Positions 37,813-47,243 of a DNA stretch of 48,451 nucleotides are shown piece by piece. The DNA lies in NCBI GenBank assembly GCA_009778485.1, contig WRJQ01000008.1, forward strand, positions 1-48,451. The letters are read 5' to 3'. The DNA is from Oscillospiraceae bacterium. GTDB lineage: Bacteria > Bacillota > Clostridia > Oscillospirales > Oscillospiraceae. The translations under genes and the position numbers were made by a program. The notes below the pieces were generated by a model, which ran no database searches, was not told the DNA's origin, and worked only from the letters and a program-made list of their open reading frames with translations. Every line of letters starts with the position of its first letter. Position 1 is the stretch's first letter.

Positions 37813-38472
37813 GTGGGATTATTGAGCAAAGTCAAGACTCTGGACGAAATCACAGCCAAGTTCCATGACGGGCAGGTCATGATGATCGGCGGGTTCATGT
37901 CCGCAGGCACGCCCGAAACATTCATCGACGCGATAATCGAGAAAGGCATCACCAACCTGACAGTCATCGCCAACGACACAGGCTTCGTCGACACAGGCAT
38001 CGGCAAACTCATCGTAGCGAAGCGCATCAGCAAACTCATCGCGACCCACGTCGGGACGAACAAAGAAACCGGCCGCCAGATGAACGCCGGCGAGATAGAA
38101 TATGACCTTGTCCCCCAGGGAACGCTCGCCGAGCGGGTGCGCGCAGCGGGCGCGGGACTCGGCGGCTTCCTAACACCGACAGGCGTAGGGACCATTGTCG
38201 AGGAGGGCAAGCAGAAGATAACGGTCGACGGCAAGGAGTACCTGCTGGAACTGCCGATCCGGGCAGAAATAGCGTTGCTGCACGCATGGAAAGCCGACAC
38301 GTCCGGCAACCTCGTGTACAGGGTCGCTTCCAGGAACTTCAACCCGCTGATGGCGCTTGCCGCGGACTTCGTCGTCGTATCGGCGGAAGAAATAGTCGAA
38401 GTGGGCGAGCTTGACCCGGATATAATCGCGACGCCAGGCGCGCTTGTCGACATGCTTGTGAAGGGGAGGTAA
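37813..38472 (+). CDS. 3-oxoacid CoA-transferase family, subunit A
   Basis: DGQVMMIGGFMSAGTPETFIDAIIEKGITNLTVIAND...GRQMNAGEIEYDLVPQGTLAERVRAAGAGLGGFLTPTGVGT. Confidence 0.92.
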   Translation: MGLLSKVKTLDEITAKFHDGQVMMIGGFMSAGTPETFIDAIIEKGITNLTVIANDTGFVDTGIGKLIVAKRISKLIATHVGTNKETGRQMNAGEIEYDLVPQGTLAERVRAAGAGLGGFLTPTGVGTIVEEGKQKITVDGKEYLLELPIRAEIALLHAWKADTSGNLVYRVASRNFNPLMALAADFVVVSAEEIVEVGELDPDIIATPGALVDMLVKGR

Positions 38473-38480
38473 GGCTGAAG

Positions 38481-39137
38481 ATGGCTGATATACGTGATTT
38501 TATCGCGAAAAGAGCGGCGGACTTCTTTGAAGTAGGCGACCTCGGGAACCTTGGCATAGGGCTGCCGACGCTCGTGGCGAACTACCTCCCGCCGGAAAAG
38601 AACGTGCTTCTGCATTCGGAGAACGGCTTCATAGGGATAGGCCCGACCCCTGAAGAAGGCAAAGAAGATAAAGACATCGTCAACGCAGGCGGCATGCCCG
38701 TGACCTACGTACCCGGAGCCATGGCCTTCGACAGCGCGTTCAGCTTTGCGCTCGCCAGGGGCGGCCATGTGGACGTATCAGTTCTGGGAGCCCTCGAAGT
38801 CGACGAGCGGGGCGACCTTGCCAACTGGTTCGTCCCCGGCAAACTCGTGCCCGGCATGGGCGGGGCGATGGACCTCGTCGTCGGCGCGAAGAAAGTCATC
38901 ATAGCGATGGAACACACGCAAAGGGACGGCTCCCCGAAGATCCTGAAAAAGTGCAAACTGCCCCTCACGGCGGTCGGCGTAGTGAACTTCATCGTCACCG
39001 AACTCGGCGTAATGGAAGTAGCGAAAGAGGGCATAGTCCTGCGCGAACTAGCCCCCGGCGTGACAGTTGAAGATATTCAGGCAAAGACAGAGGCGACGCT
39101 GATCATACCCGAGAACGTCGGCGTCATGAACGGCTGA
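38481..39137 (+). CDS. 3-oxoacid CoA-transferase family, subunit B
   Basis: GNLGIGLPTLVANYLPPEKNVLLHSENGFIGIGP, FALARGGHVDVSVLGALEVDERGDLANW. Confidence 0.93.
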   Translation: MADIRDFIAKRAADFFEVGDLGNLGIGLPTLVANYLPPEKNVLLHSENGFIGIGPTPEEGKEDKDIVNAGGMPVTYVPGAMAFDSAFSFALARGGHVDVSVLGALEVDERGDLANWFVPGKLVPGMGGAMDLVVGAKKVIIAMEHTQRDGSPKILKKCKLPLTAVGVVNFIVTELGVMEVAKEGIVLRELAPGVTVEDIQAKTEATLIIPENVGVMNG

Positions 39138-39219
39138 GCCCACGAATAACGGCAACCTGCGAAGTGCGATCCCGGTAACAGTGCTCCGGCTAACAACGCA
39201 TAAGGGGACTCAGATTTTC

Positions 39220-39258
39220 GGCTGTGCGATTTGGTTGACAAAACCAAGTTGCACAGCC
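39220..39258 (+). repeat. 39-bp hairpin, probable terminator; inverted relative to 41744..41782
   Basis: ggctgtgcgatttggttgacaaaaccaagttgcacagcc followed by ttt. Confidence 0.8.
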
Positions 39259-39305
39259 TTTAGCGGTGCTCTGCTTCGAGTACGTGCCGATCCGCAATAT
39301 ATCCG

Positions 39306-39909
39306 TCACAACGACCGGAGGATATCGGCGAGCTCGGCTTTCATGAACACCTCAAAAGGGATCCCGTACTTTCCTACAAGCAGCAGCTTTGCGCCTGGAA
39401 ACCGCTCCGCGAATTTGCTCGCAGATTTCTCTGATATACCTTCATCGTTGCTCTTAACTTCTATGCCAATGACCTTGCTTCCGTAGGCGACTACATAGTC
39501 TACTTCCGCCGAATCTTCGCGCCAGTAGTAGACCGTGAGGTTCGCCATTCTCTTTGATTGATCTACCAGGTACGCGCCTACGGAACTCTCGACTATGCCA
39601 CCCCAATACGGCCTGTCAAGCAGCGCTTCTTCAAAAGACTTCTCGTTGCTCGCAGATATCAGAGCTGTATTATGTACCTGGAACTTTGGTATCGTACCTT
39701 GACTCCCAGGTTCGATCTATCCAGCCCGCGCTGGTTGAACTTGTGTCGTCTGCGCTGTGGTACTCAGCGTAATCGCAGGTTCCATCCCGCAATGCCAGAG
39801 CTATTGTCGTTTTCCCAACCTGCCTCGGGCCCGTGATCACCTGAATGAACCTGCGCGGTTCTTCAAGGCGCTTTAGCAGCGTGGTAAGCAGAGGTCTTTG
39901 ATACTCCAT
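39306..39909 (-). pseudogene. Decayed AAA_14/DUF4143-type ATPase
   Basis: N-terminal MEYQRPLLTTLLKRLEEPRRFIQVITGPRQVGKTTIALAL and, in another ORF, C-terminal YWREDSAEVDYVVAYGSKVIGIEVKSNDEG; the middle of the protein is absent and the frame is broken. Confidence 0.85.
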
Positions 39910-40018
39910 GAGCAAACTCCTCGTTGTTACAGTAAGCGCATTGCACAATATTTGCCAAACTAAATGAGCAAAAACGCTCAATTGATTGAGTGATTCTGCT
40001 CATTCTACTGATTAAACT

Positions 40019-41650
40019 TTATCTTGTCAATAGCCATGCGATGGCGCATTCTTTTATGTTATGGGCAATGCCGATGCACAGGCAGTCGCCGTCTAGGCCC
40101 TGGTGGTATTTCTTGTCGAGAATCTGCGCAAGAGCCTCCTCCTTGAGCGTGTCGACGTCCTCGCCCTGCTTGAACTCGATGACAATGTGCGGCCGCTCGG
40201 GAAACAGCGACTCCATCCTGATGTCGCTTCGCCCGTGGCCCGATTCGATGTTGCTCGTTATCTTGTACAAGTCGTTCAGCGATATGCACATGCCGAGGAA
40301 AAGCATGTGGTACGCGTTCTCCTTCGCGTCATAGTAGCTTGTGCAAGATAATACGATTCCCTTGTACACCTCGATGAAGTTGTCAATATCTCGCGCAAGA
40401 AGGAACTTGAACATCTTCTCCAGCTCCTTGCTCCCTACTCTAACCGATTCCGCTATGATCTTCGTGAACTCAGTCCTGACCTCCCCGTTCGGTATACGCA
40501 CGGTCATGGAAGTCGACGCCGGCTCTTTCTTGATCACCGTGATGTACCCGGAGTTCACCAGCAGACCCCACAAAGTGTCTTCGTTCCTGAGTTCGAGAAA
40601 AGAGCAGGTAAGGTCGGCGTCGATGCTCGCTGTACCTTCGGCAATCAGCTTGTCAAAGCTTTTGCGGAACAGGCTGCCCGCCTGCGAGATCGACTGCCTA
40701 ACGAGGAAATTCGTAGAGGTGTTGATCCAGTAGTTTTCAAGTATCCCTGTTTTGGCGTAGTTAAGTGCAGACCAAGGGTTGTACATCTCTTCCTCGCCGA
40801 ACAGGTAGCCGTCGTACTGCTGCTTCACTGCATCGTCGAGCGCGAGGCCGTAGTCGGACAGGAGCTTCTCAGCTTCGCTTTCGGTTAGCCCGAAGTACTG
40901 AGAGTATGGCATATCTGCGACCGTATACACGGTAATGTTGTTGAGCTGCGAGAAGATGCTCTCCTTCGCAATGCGCTGTATGCCAGTCAGCAGCGCCTGG
41001 TGGAGGCTCCCTTGCCCTTTGAGCGCCGCTCCGTAGAAGCCTGAAAAGAAGACCTTCAGTTCGTCGTGAAACCCGTACTCTACCGAACTCAGGATCGGCG
41101 TGTCGTACTCGTCAATCAGTACGATTGGCCTAATGCCGTAGTATTCGTGCACCGCCTGCATGAGGACGGAGATTGACAACTTGAGATTATCCTCGTCGAT
41201 GCTGCTGTCAAGAAGCATGCCGTATGTTCGGTAGAACATGTAAAAGCTGCGCTTTGTCCTGTCAACGCTGTCGTTAAAAACGAGACGGTACTTCTCATAC
41301 TCAGCGGCCACGACGTCGGCGAGCATAAACAGCAGCGACTCGGCGTTTCTAGCCTTACACTCCTTGAATGTGAAGTAGATCACAGGGCGCGAGTTGATTT
41401 CGGATGCGTACTCTGTGTCCATTATCGCGAGACCTTCGAAAATGCCCCTGCTGTCTGCCGTGATGTCGAAGAACTCCCTGATAGTGGTCATGTTGAGCGT
41501 CTTGCCGAACCTGCGTGGCCTGGTAATCAGGGCTACTTCATCGCCGTACTTTAAAAAGTCCCGGATTATTAGCGACTTGTCCACATAATACCGGCCTGTT
41601 TCGCGGATTTTCCTGAAATCGTCTATGCCAATCGGCAGTAACTGTTTCAT
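40019..41650 (-). CDS. AAA family ATPase with C-terminal PD-(D/E)XK nuclease-like domain (AAA-ATPase_like/DUF1703 type)
   Basis: LPIGIDDFRKIRETGRYYVDKSLIIRDFL, ITRPRRFGKTLNMTTIREFFD, VLIDEYDTPIL, HIVIEFKQGE. Confidence 0.92.
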   Translation of the reverse strand: MKQLLPIGIDDFRKIRETGRYYVDKSLIIRDFLKYGDEVALITRPRRFGKTLNMTTIREFFDITADSRGIFEGLAIMDTEYASEINSRPVIYFTFKECKARNAESLLFMLADVVAAEYEKYRLVFNDSVDRTKRSFYMFYRTYGMLLDSSIDEDNLKLSISVLMQAVHEYYGIRPIVLIDEYDTPILSSVEYGFHDELKVFFSGFYGAALKGQGSLHQALLTGIQRIAKESIFSQLNNITVYTVADMPYSQYFGLTESEAEKLLSDYGLALDDAVKQQYDGYLFGEEEMYNPWSALNYAKTGILENYWINTSTNFLVRQSISQAGSLFRKSFDKLIAEGTASIDADLTCSFLELRNEDTLWGLLVNSGYITVIKKEPASTSMTVRIPNGEVRTEFTKIIAESVRVGSKELEKMFKFLLARDIDNFIEVYKGIVLSCTSYYDAKENAYHMLFLGMCISLNDLYKITSNIESGHGRSDIRMESLFPERPHIVIEFKQGEDVDTLKEEALAQILDKKYHQGLDGDCLCIGIAHNIKECAIAWLLTR

Positions 41651-41743
41651 TCTCGCTCGCATCCTTTCGACCGAATGGGGCACAGGCTCCTAGTCACACA
41701 ATAGCACAAATGTGTTGCCATGACAAGCCCTGGTAACACAAAA

Positions 41744-41782
41744 GGCCGTGCAACTTGGTTTGGTAAACCAAATCGCACAGCC
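41744..41782 (-). repeat. 39-bp hairpin, inverted copy of 39220..39258
   Basis: ggccgtgcaacttggtttggtaaaccaaatcgcacagcc. Confidence 0.8.
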
Positions 41783-41926
41783 TAGAAATAAGTCGAAAAA
41801 AAGCCCACTTACCACATGGTCACATGACTCAGCAATGGGTGAGTTTCTTCTTTGTTAACTTAACTTGCTCAGGCTAATTATGTGAATGTGAAGTTCGGGA
41901 AGCGTACGTTGTGGCAGGCGGTACGC

Positions 41927-42379
41927 TCACTTTTTACGTTTGTTTCCAGAACTCGGAGGCTTTAGGTCATACGAGAACTTCGAGTATGTCCATACGCGGG
42001 TGCTTTCTTCATATCCGTGTTTGCCCAGTATATATGTCTGCGCTCTCTTGTGACTGGTAAGTCCATACAGGATAGTGAGCACCGCCGCAACCGCCAGCGC
42101 GTATGCGATCCAGCTAATCTGGAAATAGCTATAGCACGCCGTAATAACGAAAACTACAGTCAGGCAGAAGTATAATGCTGAGATGCGCTTATACTCTCTG
42201 CCTTTGTCGAAGTCCGCTTTCTCATCCTTGGAAAGCCCCAGATATATGCTGGACAGAAGTGGTCCTTTCCCTCTATACGCATTTACAGCGTAGAGGCATG
42301 AAGCAACTGCCAACGCAAGTGGCACGAAAACTCCAAAAAGCATTAAAGTATCATTCATCGATGCTCCGAGCCAATACAC
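41927..42379 (-). CDS. Small membrane protein, DUF3784-like
   Basis: 150 aa, about three hydrophobic segments, KGPLLSSIYLGLSKDEKADFDKGREYKRISALYFCL. Confidence 0.6.
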   Translation of the reverse strand: MYWLGASMNDTLMLFGVFVPLALAVASCLYAVNAYRGKGPLLSSIYLGLSKDEKADFDKGREYKRISALYFCLTVVFVITACYSYFQISWIAYALAVAAVLTILYGLTSHKRAQTYILGKHGYEESTRVWTYSKFSYDLKPPSSGNKRKK

Positions 42380-42639
42380 GGTCTCACCTCACTTCTCCAG
42401 ATACTTCCCTAAGCTCTTCACCATGCTTAAGTCAGGGTCTGCATTATCAACTCAACTGTTGTATTGCACATAACTTTGCAAGTAGACGGCGAAATCGTAA
42501 CCATACAGATTGCTTAGGAAAAACCCTCCTGAGCAATCTGCAAGGTGTTGCGCAGACCAATGAGCACAACTTCATCTCCCCCGAAAACCTGTCTTAAGCG
42601 AGAGGAAATACTAGTTAGCCTATTTACTCAGCTAACACA

Positions 42640-42873
42640 TTACTCCCAGCACCCAGCAGCAACCAGCGATACCATGACGCTGTCGTAGCCACACTTTGGT
42701 ACACTGCTTTCCGAAGACACCTCTACATAATAGCTGATAAAGGTTTGGTGCGCATTCTGCGCTGGGTCACCTCCGCATGTGTTGGCACAGTTGCCAGCAC
42801 AGGAACACGGAGTCATGGATTCAACCGTTGTCTTTTTGACCATGAAGTTCTTGAAAAGACTCTTTTCCGCCAT
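42640..42873 (-). CDS. Short Cys-rich peptide, candidate RiPP/bacteriocin precursor (paralogue of 45378..45560)
   Basis: MAEKSLFKNFMVKKTTVESMTPCSCAGNCANTCGGDPAQNAHQTFISYYVEVSSESSVPKCGYDSVMVSLVAAGCWE; aaggagg RBS before ATG 42873. Confidence 0.65.
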   Translation of the reverse strand: MAEKSLFKNFMVKKTTVESMTPCSCAGNCANTCGGDPAQNAHQTFISYYVEVSSESSVPKCGYDSVMVSLVAAGCWE

Positions 42874-42971
42874 ATCGTCATCCTCCTTGCTCAATAACGC
42901 TGTTAACACTCACGTTGCAGATTATTATGATTCTTCTGTGCAAGTGGCATAATCTTGCACTTGCAGGTTCA

Positions 42972-43000
42972 ATTATCTATTTCATGATTCTACTTGTCAA
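42972..43000 (-). promoter_or_regulatory. Putative sigma-A promoter of the Cys-rich peptide gene
   Basis: Minus strand TTGACA-17 bp-GATAAT. Confidence 0.65.
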
Positions 43001-43009
43001 TAGTTTTTG

Positions 43010-43042
43010 CGCAAGCGGTCGCTTTTACTACGCAAGCGGTCG
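43010..43042. promoter_or_regulatory. Two 12-bp direct repeats spaced 21 bp, upstream of the -35
   Basis: cgcaagcggtcg at 43010..43021 and 43031..43042. Confidence 0.55.
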
Positions 43043-43050
43043 TTTCGGAG

Positions 43051-43359
43051 CTAATTACTCGCGATAGCAGCACCCTTCGTCAGCCCGGGCGTGTATATCT
43101 GCATCTTCATGTCAGGCGTCTCCCATGGGCCGAGGGTCTCGTCTATGCCTACGATCTTGAACAGGGCCGGCTGGCCGCCCGCCCCTGCGGGCGTTATCTC
43201 GACTGTGTCGCCAATATATGCCCCTAAGGCTAACGGCACGCCTTTCCCGACTATGATCGCCCTGCCGAAGCGGTTCATCACTGAAGCGTCGGAAAACTCA
43301 GAGTACGTGATTGGCACGTAGCTGTCCGCGTAGCGGCCTATGTCGTTGGTCACCACCAT
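43051..43359 (-). CDS. Small ORF, possible truncated FtsX/MacB-type permease extracytoplasmic fragment
   Basis: MVVTNDIGRYADSYVPITYSEFSDASVMNRFGRAIIVGKGVPLALGAYIGDTVEI...; start overlaps the upstream stop as TGATG. Confidence 0.5.
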   Translation of the reverse strand: MVVTNDIGRYADSYVPITYSEFSDASVMNRFGRAIIVGKGVPLALGAYIGDTVEITPAGAGGQPALFKIVGIDETLGPWETPDMKMQIYTPGLTKGAAIASN

Positions 43360-45239
43360 CAGGCGGAGCCCTGGAGCAGCGACAGCGGGGGGCGGCTGCC
43401 CATCCTGCGCAAGGTTGCCAGCGCGAAAGCGATGGTAAAGAGAAGCTGCCCCAGGGACGCGCCTATAACTACAGCCATCGGCGCAGATGCGTCGACGGCG
43501 TACTCCTCCAGCAATAGGAGGGCGTTGTTCCTGGCTACAGTGTGCCGGGTATACAGTATGGAAGCAGTGCCGCCAATCAGCAGGGATACTACCGTCACCG
43601 CGATCAGCGGGTAAGCGAGGGCTCCACCGGCTTTCGCCTTCGGCGTGCCGAGCGCCCTCATGATAGCGTAGTCCTTGCGCCTGCGCCCGATGAAGAGGTA
43701 AGCTGCCAGCACGGTGGCCGCCGCGACGGCGAGGCTGAACAGCAGTATTTTTACCCTTGAAACCCATGCGGACTCCTCGAACCCGCTCTCTATTGCAAGC
43801 CAGCCCCTGTCGTAGAAAACAAGGGAAAGGCCAATGTCCGCCATGGCGGGCGTAGCTGCGTCAAGGAATGCCTGTATGTCCCGCACATCGTCGACCCTGA
43901 AGCTGAACTCGGAGGGCGTGAACTCGTGCGCACCGAGCGCGGCTTCGTCTGCCGGCAGCAGCGACCTTGGGACGAACACCGCGTTTATCGAGTAGCCCCA
44001 GTGCGGGTCCTTGCTCCGCTTGGCAAGGCCGTCCGTGTTGATGTATATGCCAACAATCTCCAGCTCGGCTTCTTTCTGCGGGGGTTCGTACCTGGCAGGA
44101 GTCCCCGCTATCGCGCCCAGGTTCAAGTACTGCTCGAACAGAACGGTCCCGAGCCCGAACGTCACTGTGTCGCCGATACCCAGCCCGTTCTCCGAGGCGA
44201 ACTCGTAGCTCACTACGCATGCCTGCACGTCATTCCGGCTGTCCTCCGGGGTCAGCATCCGCCCCTCCAGCAGTTCCATCCTGCCGTCCGCGAACCTCAT
44301 TATGGACTTCATGTCCTCGGTGTATACCATGTCGAACGTGCGGCTGTCCGCGTCGGTGATCTCTATGAGTTCCCTGAGCGGACTGAACTTCTCCAGCTCG
44401 AGGTAGTTTTCCGGCTCGCCGTCGAGCGGCCAGACCGCGTCGCACCAGGAGTCGGAGTACATGTCGCCTATGTGGTAGAAGTACTCGCCCGGCGCTATTC
44501 GCGGCGCTACGCGCAGCACGAATACGTACTTGTTTCCGACCGCAAGGTTGCTTATATGGTTTGCCCCATAATCTCCTGCAATCGTAGTATACCACCCCGC
44601 ACGGTTGGACTCGCCGTCGTGTCGATATGACCCGCCTAGCGGTCTGCTTAGCGATTTTGTTGTGCCGTTTAGGGCATGGGCGGAGTGCTTGCCGCCCGTC
44701 TCTATGGTTGGTTTGTCTCCATCTTGCGGCACATGGCCCGCCAACATTCTGGCATCGTCCACATAGAATAGTGAGGTGAAGCTGGAATAACCATATGGTT
44801 GGTGCACTCCTTCTGATATGACAGTCGCCTCCACGACGCAGCGCATATGGAATGGGTAGAAGTAGTCGCCGTCGTCCATGCGCCGGTATTTGTCCGATAT
44901 GCCCGCTGTCATGTACCGCACGTCGGTTGAGGAGATATACGGCAGATTCACCGCAGCGTCAATCTGCTCTTGAGTTAGATGCACATACCAGCCTATGGCT
45001 GTGCTGTCAAGAGCAAGGTGCTGTGGTATACCTGCTCTAGCTCCCGGCGGCGCATACGGTGGCTCGTCCTCGACTGACCCTACTCCGTAATACTGAGCTG
45101 CCGCATTGGCGACTTCACGCCGCGTGATGGCATACTCTTCCGCCTGCGACAACAGCGTGAAGGCAATTACGCCGAGCAGGACGATGGAGAGAATCGTCCT
45201 GACGGGAGAGCGGGCCAATGTTTTCATGGTTTGCGCCAT
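43359..45239 (-). CDS. FtsX-like ABC transporter permease
   Basis: N-terminal TM (SPVRTILSIVLLGVIAFTLLSQAEEYA), large extracytoplasmic domain, C-terminal FtsX segment FIGRRRKDYAIMRALGTPKAKAGGALAYPLIAVTVVSLLIG. Confidence 0.8.
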   Translation of the reverse strand: MAQTMKTLARSPVRTILSIVLLGVIAFTLLSQAEEYAITRREVANAAAQYYGVGSVEDEPPYAPPGARAGIPQHLALDSTAIGWYVHLTQEQIDAAVNLPYISSTDVRYMTAGISDKYRRMDDGDYFYPFHMRCVVEATVISEGVHQPYGYSSFTSLFYVDDARMLAGHVPQDGDKPTIETGGKHSAHALNGTTKSLSRPLGGSYRHDGESNRAGWYTTIAGDYGANHISNLAVGNKYVFVLRVAPRIAPGEYFYHIGDMYSDSWCDAVWPLDGEPENYLELEKFSPLRELIEITDADSRTFDMVYTEDMKSIMRFADGRMELLEGRMLTPEDSRNDVQACVVSYEFASENGLGIGDTVTFGLGTVLFEQYLNLGAIAGTPARYEPPQKEAELEIVGIYINTDGLAKRSKDPHWGYSINAVFVPRSLLPADEAALGAHEFTPSEFSFRVDDVRDIQAFLDAATPAMADIGLSLVFYDRGWLAIESGFEESAWVSRVKILLFSLAVAAATVLAAYLFIGRRRKDYAIMRALGTPKAKAGGALAYPLIAVTVVSLLIGGTASILYTRHTVARNNALLLLEEYAVDASAPMAVVIGASLGQLLFTIAFALATLRRMGSRPPLSLLQGSA

Positions 45240-45377
45240 TGCGGTATCCCCCAACGCCCTGATAGCGGCTTGATGCCGCTATCAGGGGTGATGCCATTTA
45301 TCGGCTCTCGAGCAGCCTGAAATTGTCCTGATGGACTACTGCTGAGTGTGGAGTTGCGCTGGAGCAGAGGCGAGGTT

Positions 45378-45560
45378 CTAACCCATTGCCTGAAGTTCAA
45401 GATACACCCAGCCGGTTACATCGCTATTCGGGTAGATATTGCAATTACAGATTCCGCCACATACTGAGAAGTTGCATGCTGCCTCCTGCATGGACTCCAC
45501 CGTCTCTCTGGCCGCGAGGAAGTTCTTGCTGAGTTCTGTTGCCTCATCAAATGTTTGCAT
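45378..45560 (-). CDS. Short Cys-rich peptide, candidate RiPP/bacteriocin precursor
   Basis: MQTFDEATELSKNFLAARETVESMQEAACNFSVCGGICNCNIYPNSDVTGWVYLELQAMG; gaggaggg RBS. Confidence 0.65.
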   Translation of the reverse strand: MQTFDEATELSKNFLAARETVESMQEAACNFSVCGGICNCNIYPNSDVTGWVYLELQAMG

Positions 45561-45655
45561 TTTTCGCCCTCCTCGTATAATAGATTTACGGTGTTTTTGA
45601 CAAGAACGCCGCATGAAAAACTTGTTATCCTGCGATGGATGTGGGAAAATAAGGC

Positions 45656-47232
45656 AGACTGTGTAAAAACACTTTACCATCAGCCCTAAAAGAGGTATAA
45701 TAAAAGCAGGAAAAGGGGCTGTTGGGATGAAACGGTATATGCAAGGCGAAGACAGGAATCAATTAAGTATAGAGCCGTTGAGTTTTGATGACCTGATAAG
45801 CGAAGAAAACCCGGTACGCGCCATTGAATTGATTGTTGAAAGCATGAAAATCAATACCCTTGGCTTCGCATACAGTGAAACAAAAGACACGGGACGTAAG
45901 CCGTATTCGCCGGAGGATATGTTCAAGCTATACGCATATAGCTACTATAACGGGATACGGTCATCGCGGAAGATAGAGCGGGAATGCCATCGGAATATAG
46001 AAGTTATGTGGCTGATTGGCGGTTTGAAGCCGGATCATAAAACGACAGCGAATTTTCGGAAAGACAATAAGAACGCAATCAAGGCGGCGTTTCGGCAGTT
46101 CAGTCTGATATGCGCGGAGCTTGGCTTGATAAGTAAAGAAGTGGTAGCGGTGGACGGGAGCAAGTTCCGGGCTTGTAACGGGCGGATGCGTTATCACAGC
46201 AAAGGGAAGATAGCGGAGAAATTACAGCATTACAGTGAAGCTGCTGAAAAATACATGAACCTTTTGGAGCAGAGCGACCGGAAAGAAAATGAAAATCCAC
46301 CGGGAAGCTTCAGTCGAAAAGAGCTAAAAGAGAAATTAGATAAGATACAAAAACGTGTAACGGAACTGGAAGCGATACAGGAGCAGGTGGAATCGGAAGG
46401 CACAATCTACTTGACCGACCCGGAAGCGCGGTTGATGAGAAGCCACAATGGCGGCGGCGACATCAGCCATAATGTTCAGACGGCAGTGGAGGCAAAGAAT
46501 CATTTTGTAGTAGCGGTTGATGTGACAAGCGAGGCGGTAGATTACGCCCAGCTTTATAACATAGCGAGTCAGGCGAAAGCGGAGTTAGGCGTGGAGAAAC
46601 TCACAGCCATAGCGGATAAAGGATATTATTCAGGCGAACAGTTTGCCCAATGCCATGAAGAAAACATTCATCCTATCGCGCCCCATCCCAACAAGGGAGG
46701 CTCACAGGAGCGCGGTTATACAAAAGGGCATTTCACTTATGAGGCAGAAACCGACGCTTACCGTTGCCCGCACGGGCAAATGTTGACGCAACCCATACAA
46801 AAGAGGGTCAACCGCAAAGGAGACAGATATTACAACCCCACTGCCTGCGCCAACTGTCCGGCAAAGGGGAAATGTTCCCCGTCCGCACCGTACCGAACTA
46901 TTGTCCGAGGTGAGTATGACCGATATTCTGACGAAGTGGACGCTTTCACCAAAGCAAACGCGAAACTGTTCGCCGAACGAAAATCTCTGTGTGAGCACCC
47001 GTTTGGCACGGTGAAAAGAGCGTTAGGGTTCTCATATTTTCTGACGAGAGGAACAGAAAATGTGCGAACGGAATCGCTTCTGCACTTTCTCGCATACAAC
47101 ATGAAACGGCTGGTAAACATCATGGGAACGGCAGGGCTACAGGTTGTTTTGCAGGGATAATCCTCAATAATTGCTCATTTTCCAAAATTCTGTGAATTTA
47201 TATCACTTGATAATTGCCTTTTTACACGGTCT
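45656..47232 (+). mobile_element. IS1182-family insertion sequence
   Basis: Imperfect terminal inverted repeats AGACTGTGTAAAAA (left) and AGACCGTGTAAAAA (right, reverse complement) bracket the transposase. Confidence 0.8.
45727..47160 (+). CDS. IS1182-family transposase
   Basis: YSPEDMFKLYAYSYYNGIRSSRKIERECHRNIEVMWLIGGLKPDHKTTANFRKDN...VAVDGSKFRA; DDE-type C-terminus. Confidence 0.93.
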   Translation: MKRYMQGEDRNQLSIEPLSFDDLISEENPVRAIELIVESMKINTLGFAYSETKDTGRKPYSPEDMFKLYAYSYYNGIRSSRKIERECHRNIEVMWLIGGLKPDHKTTANFRKDNKNAIKAAFRQFSLICAELGLISKEVVAVDGSKFRACNGRMRYHSKGKIAEKLQHYSEAAEKYMNLLEQSDRKENENPPGSFSRKELKEKLDKIQKRVTELEAIQEQVESEGTIYLTDPEARLMRSHNGGGDISHNVQTAVEAKNHFVVAVDVTSEAVDYAQLYNIASQAKAELGVEKLTAIADKGYYSGEQFAQCHEENIHPIAPHPNKGGSQERGYTKGHFTYEAETDAYRCPHGQMLTQPIQKRVNRKGDRYYNPTACANCPAKGKCSPSAPYRTIVRGEYDRYSDEVDAFTKANAKLFAERKSLCEHPFGTVKRALGFSYFLTRGTENVRTESLLHFLAYNMKRLVNIMGTAGLQVVLQG

Positions 47233-47243
47233 CAAGCGTAACA

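Noticed and set aside
45656-47232. Target-site duplication of the IS1182 element
   Set aside because: Flanks (aaggc / caagc) do not give a convincing duplication, so exact insertion boundaries remain tentative.
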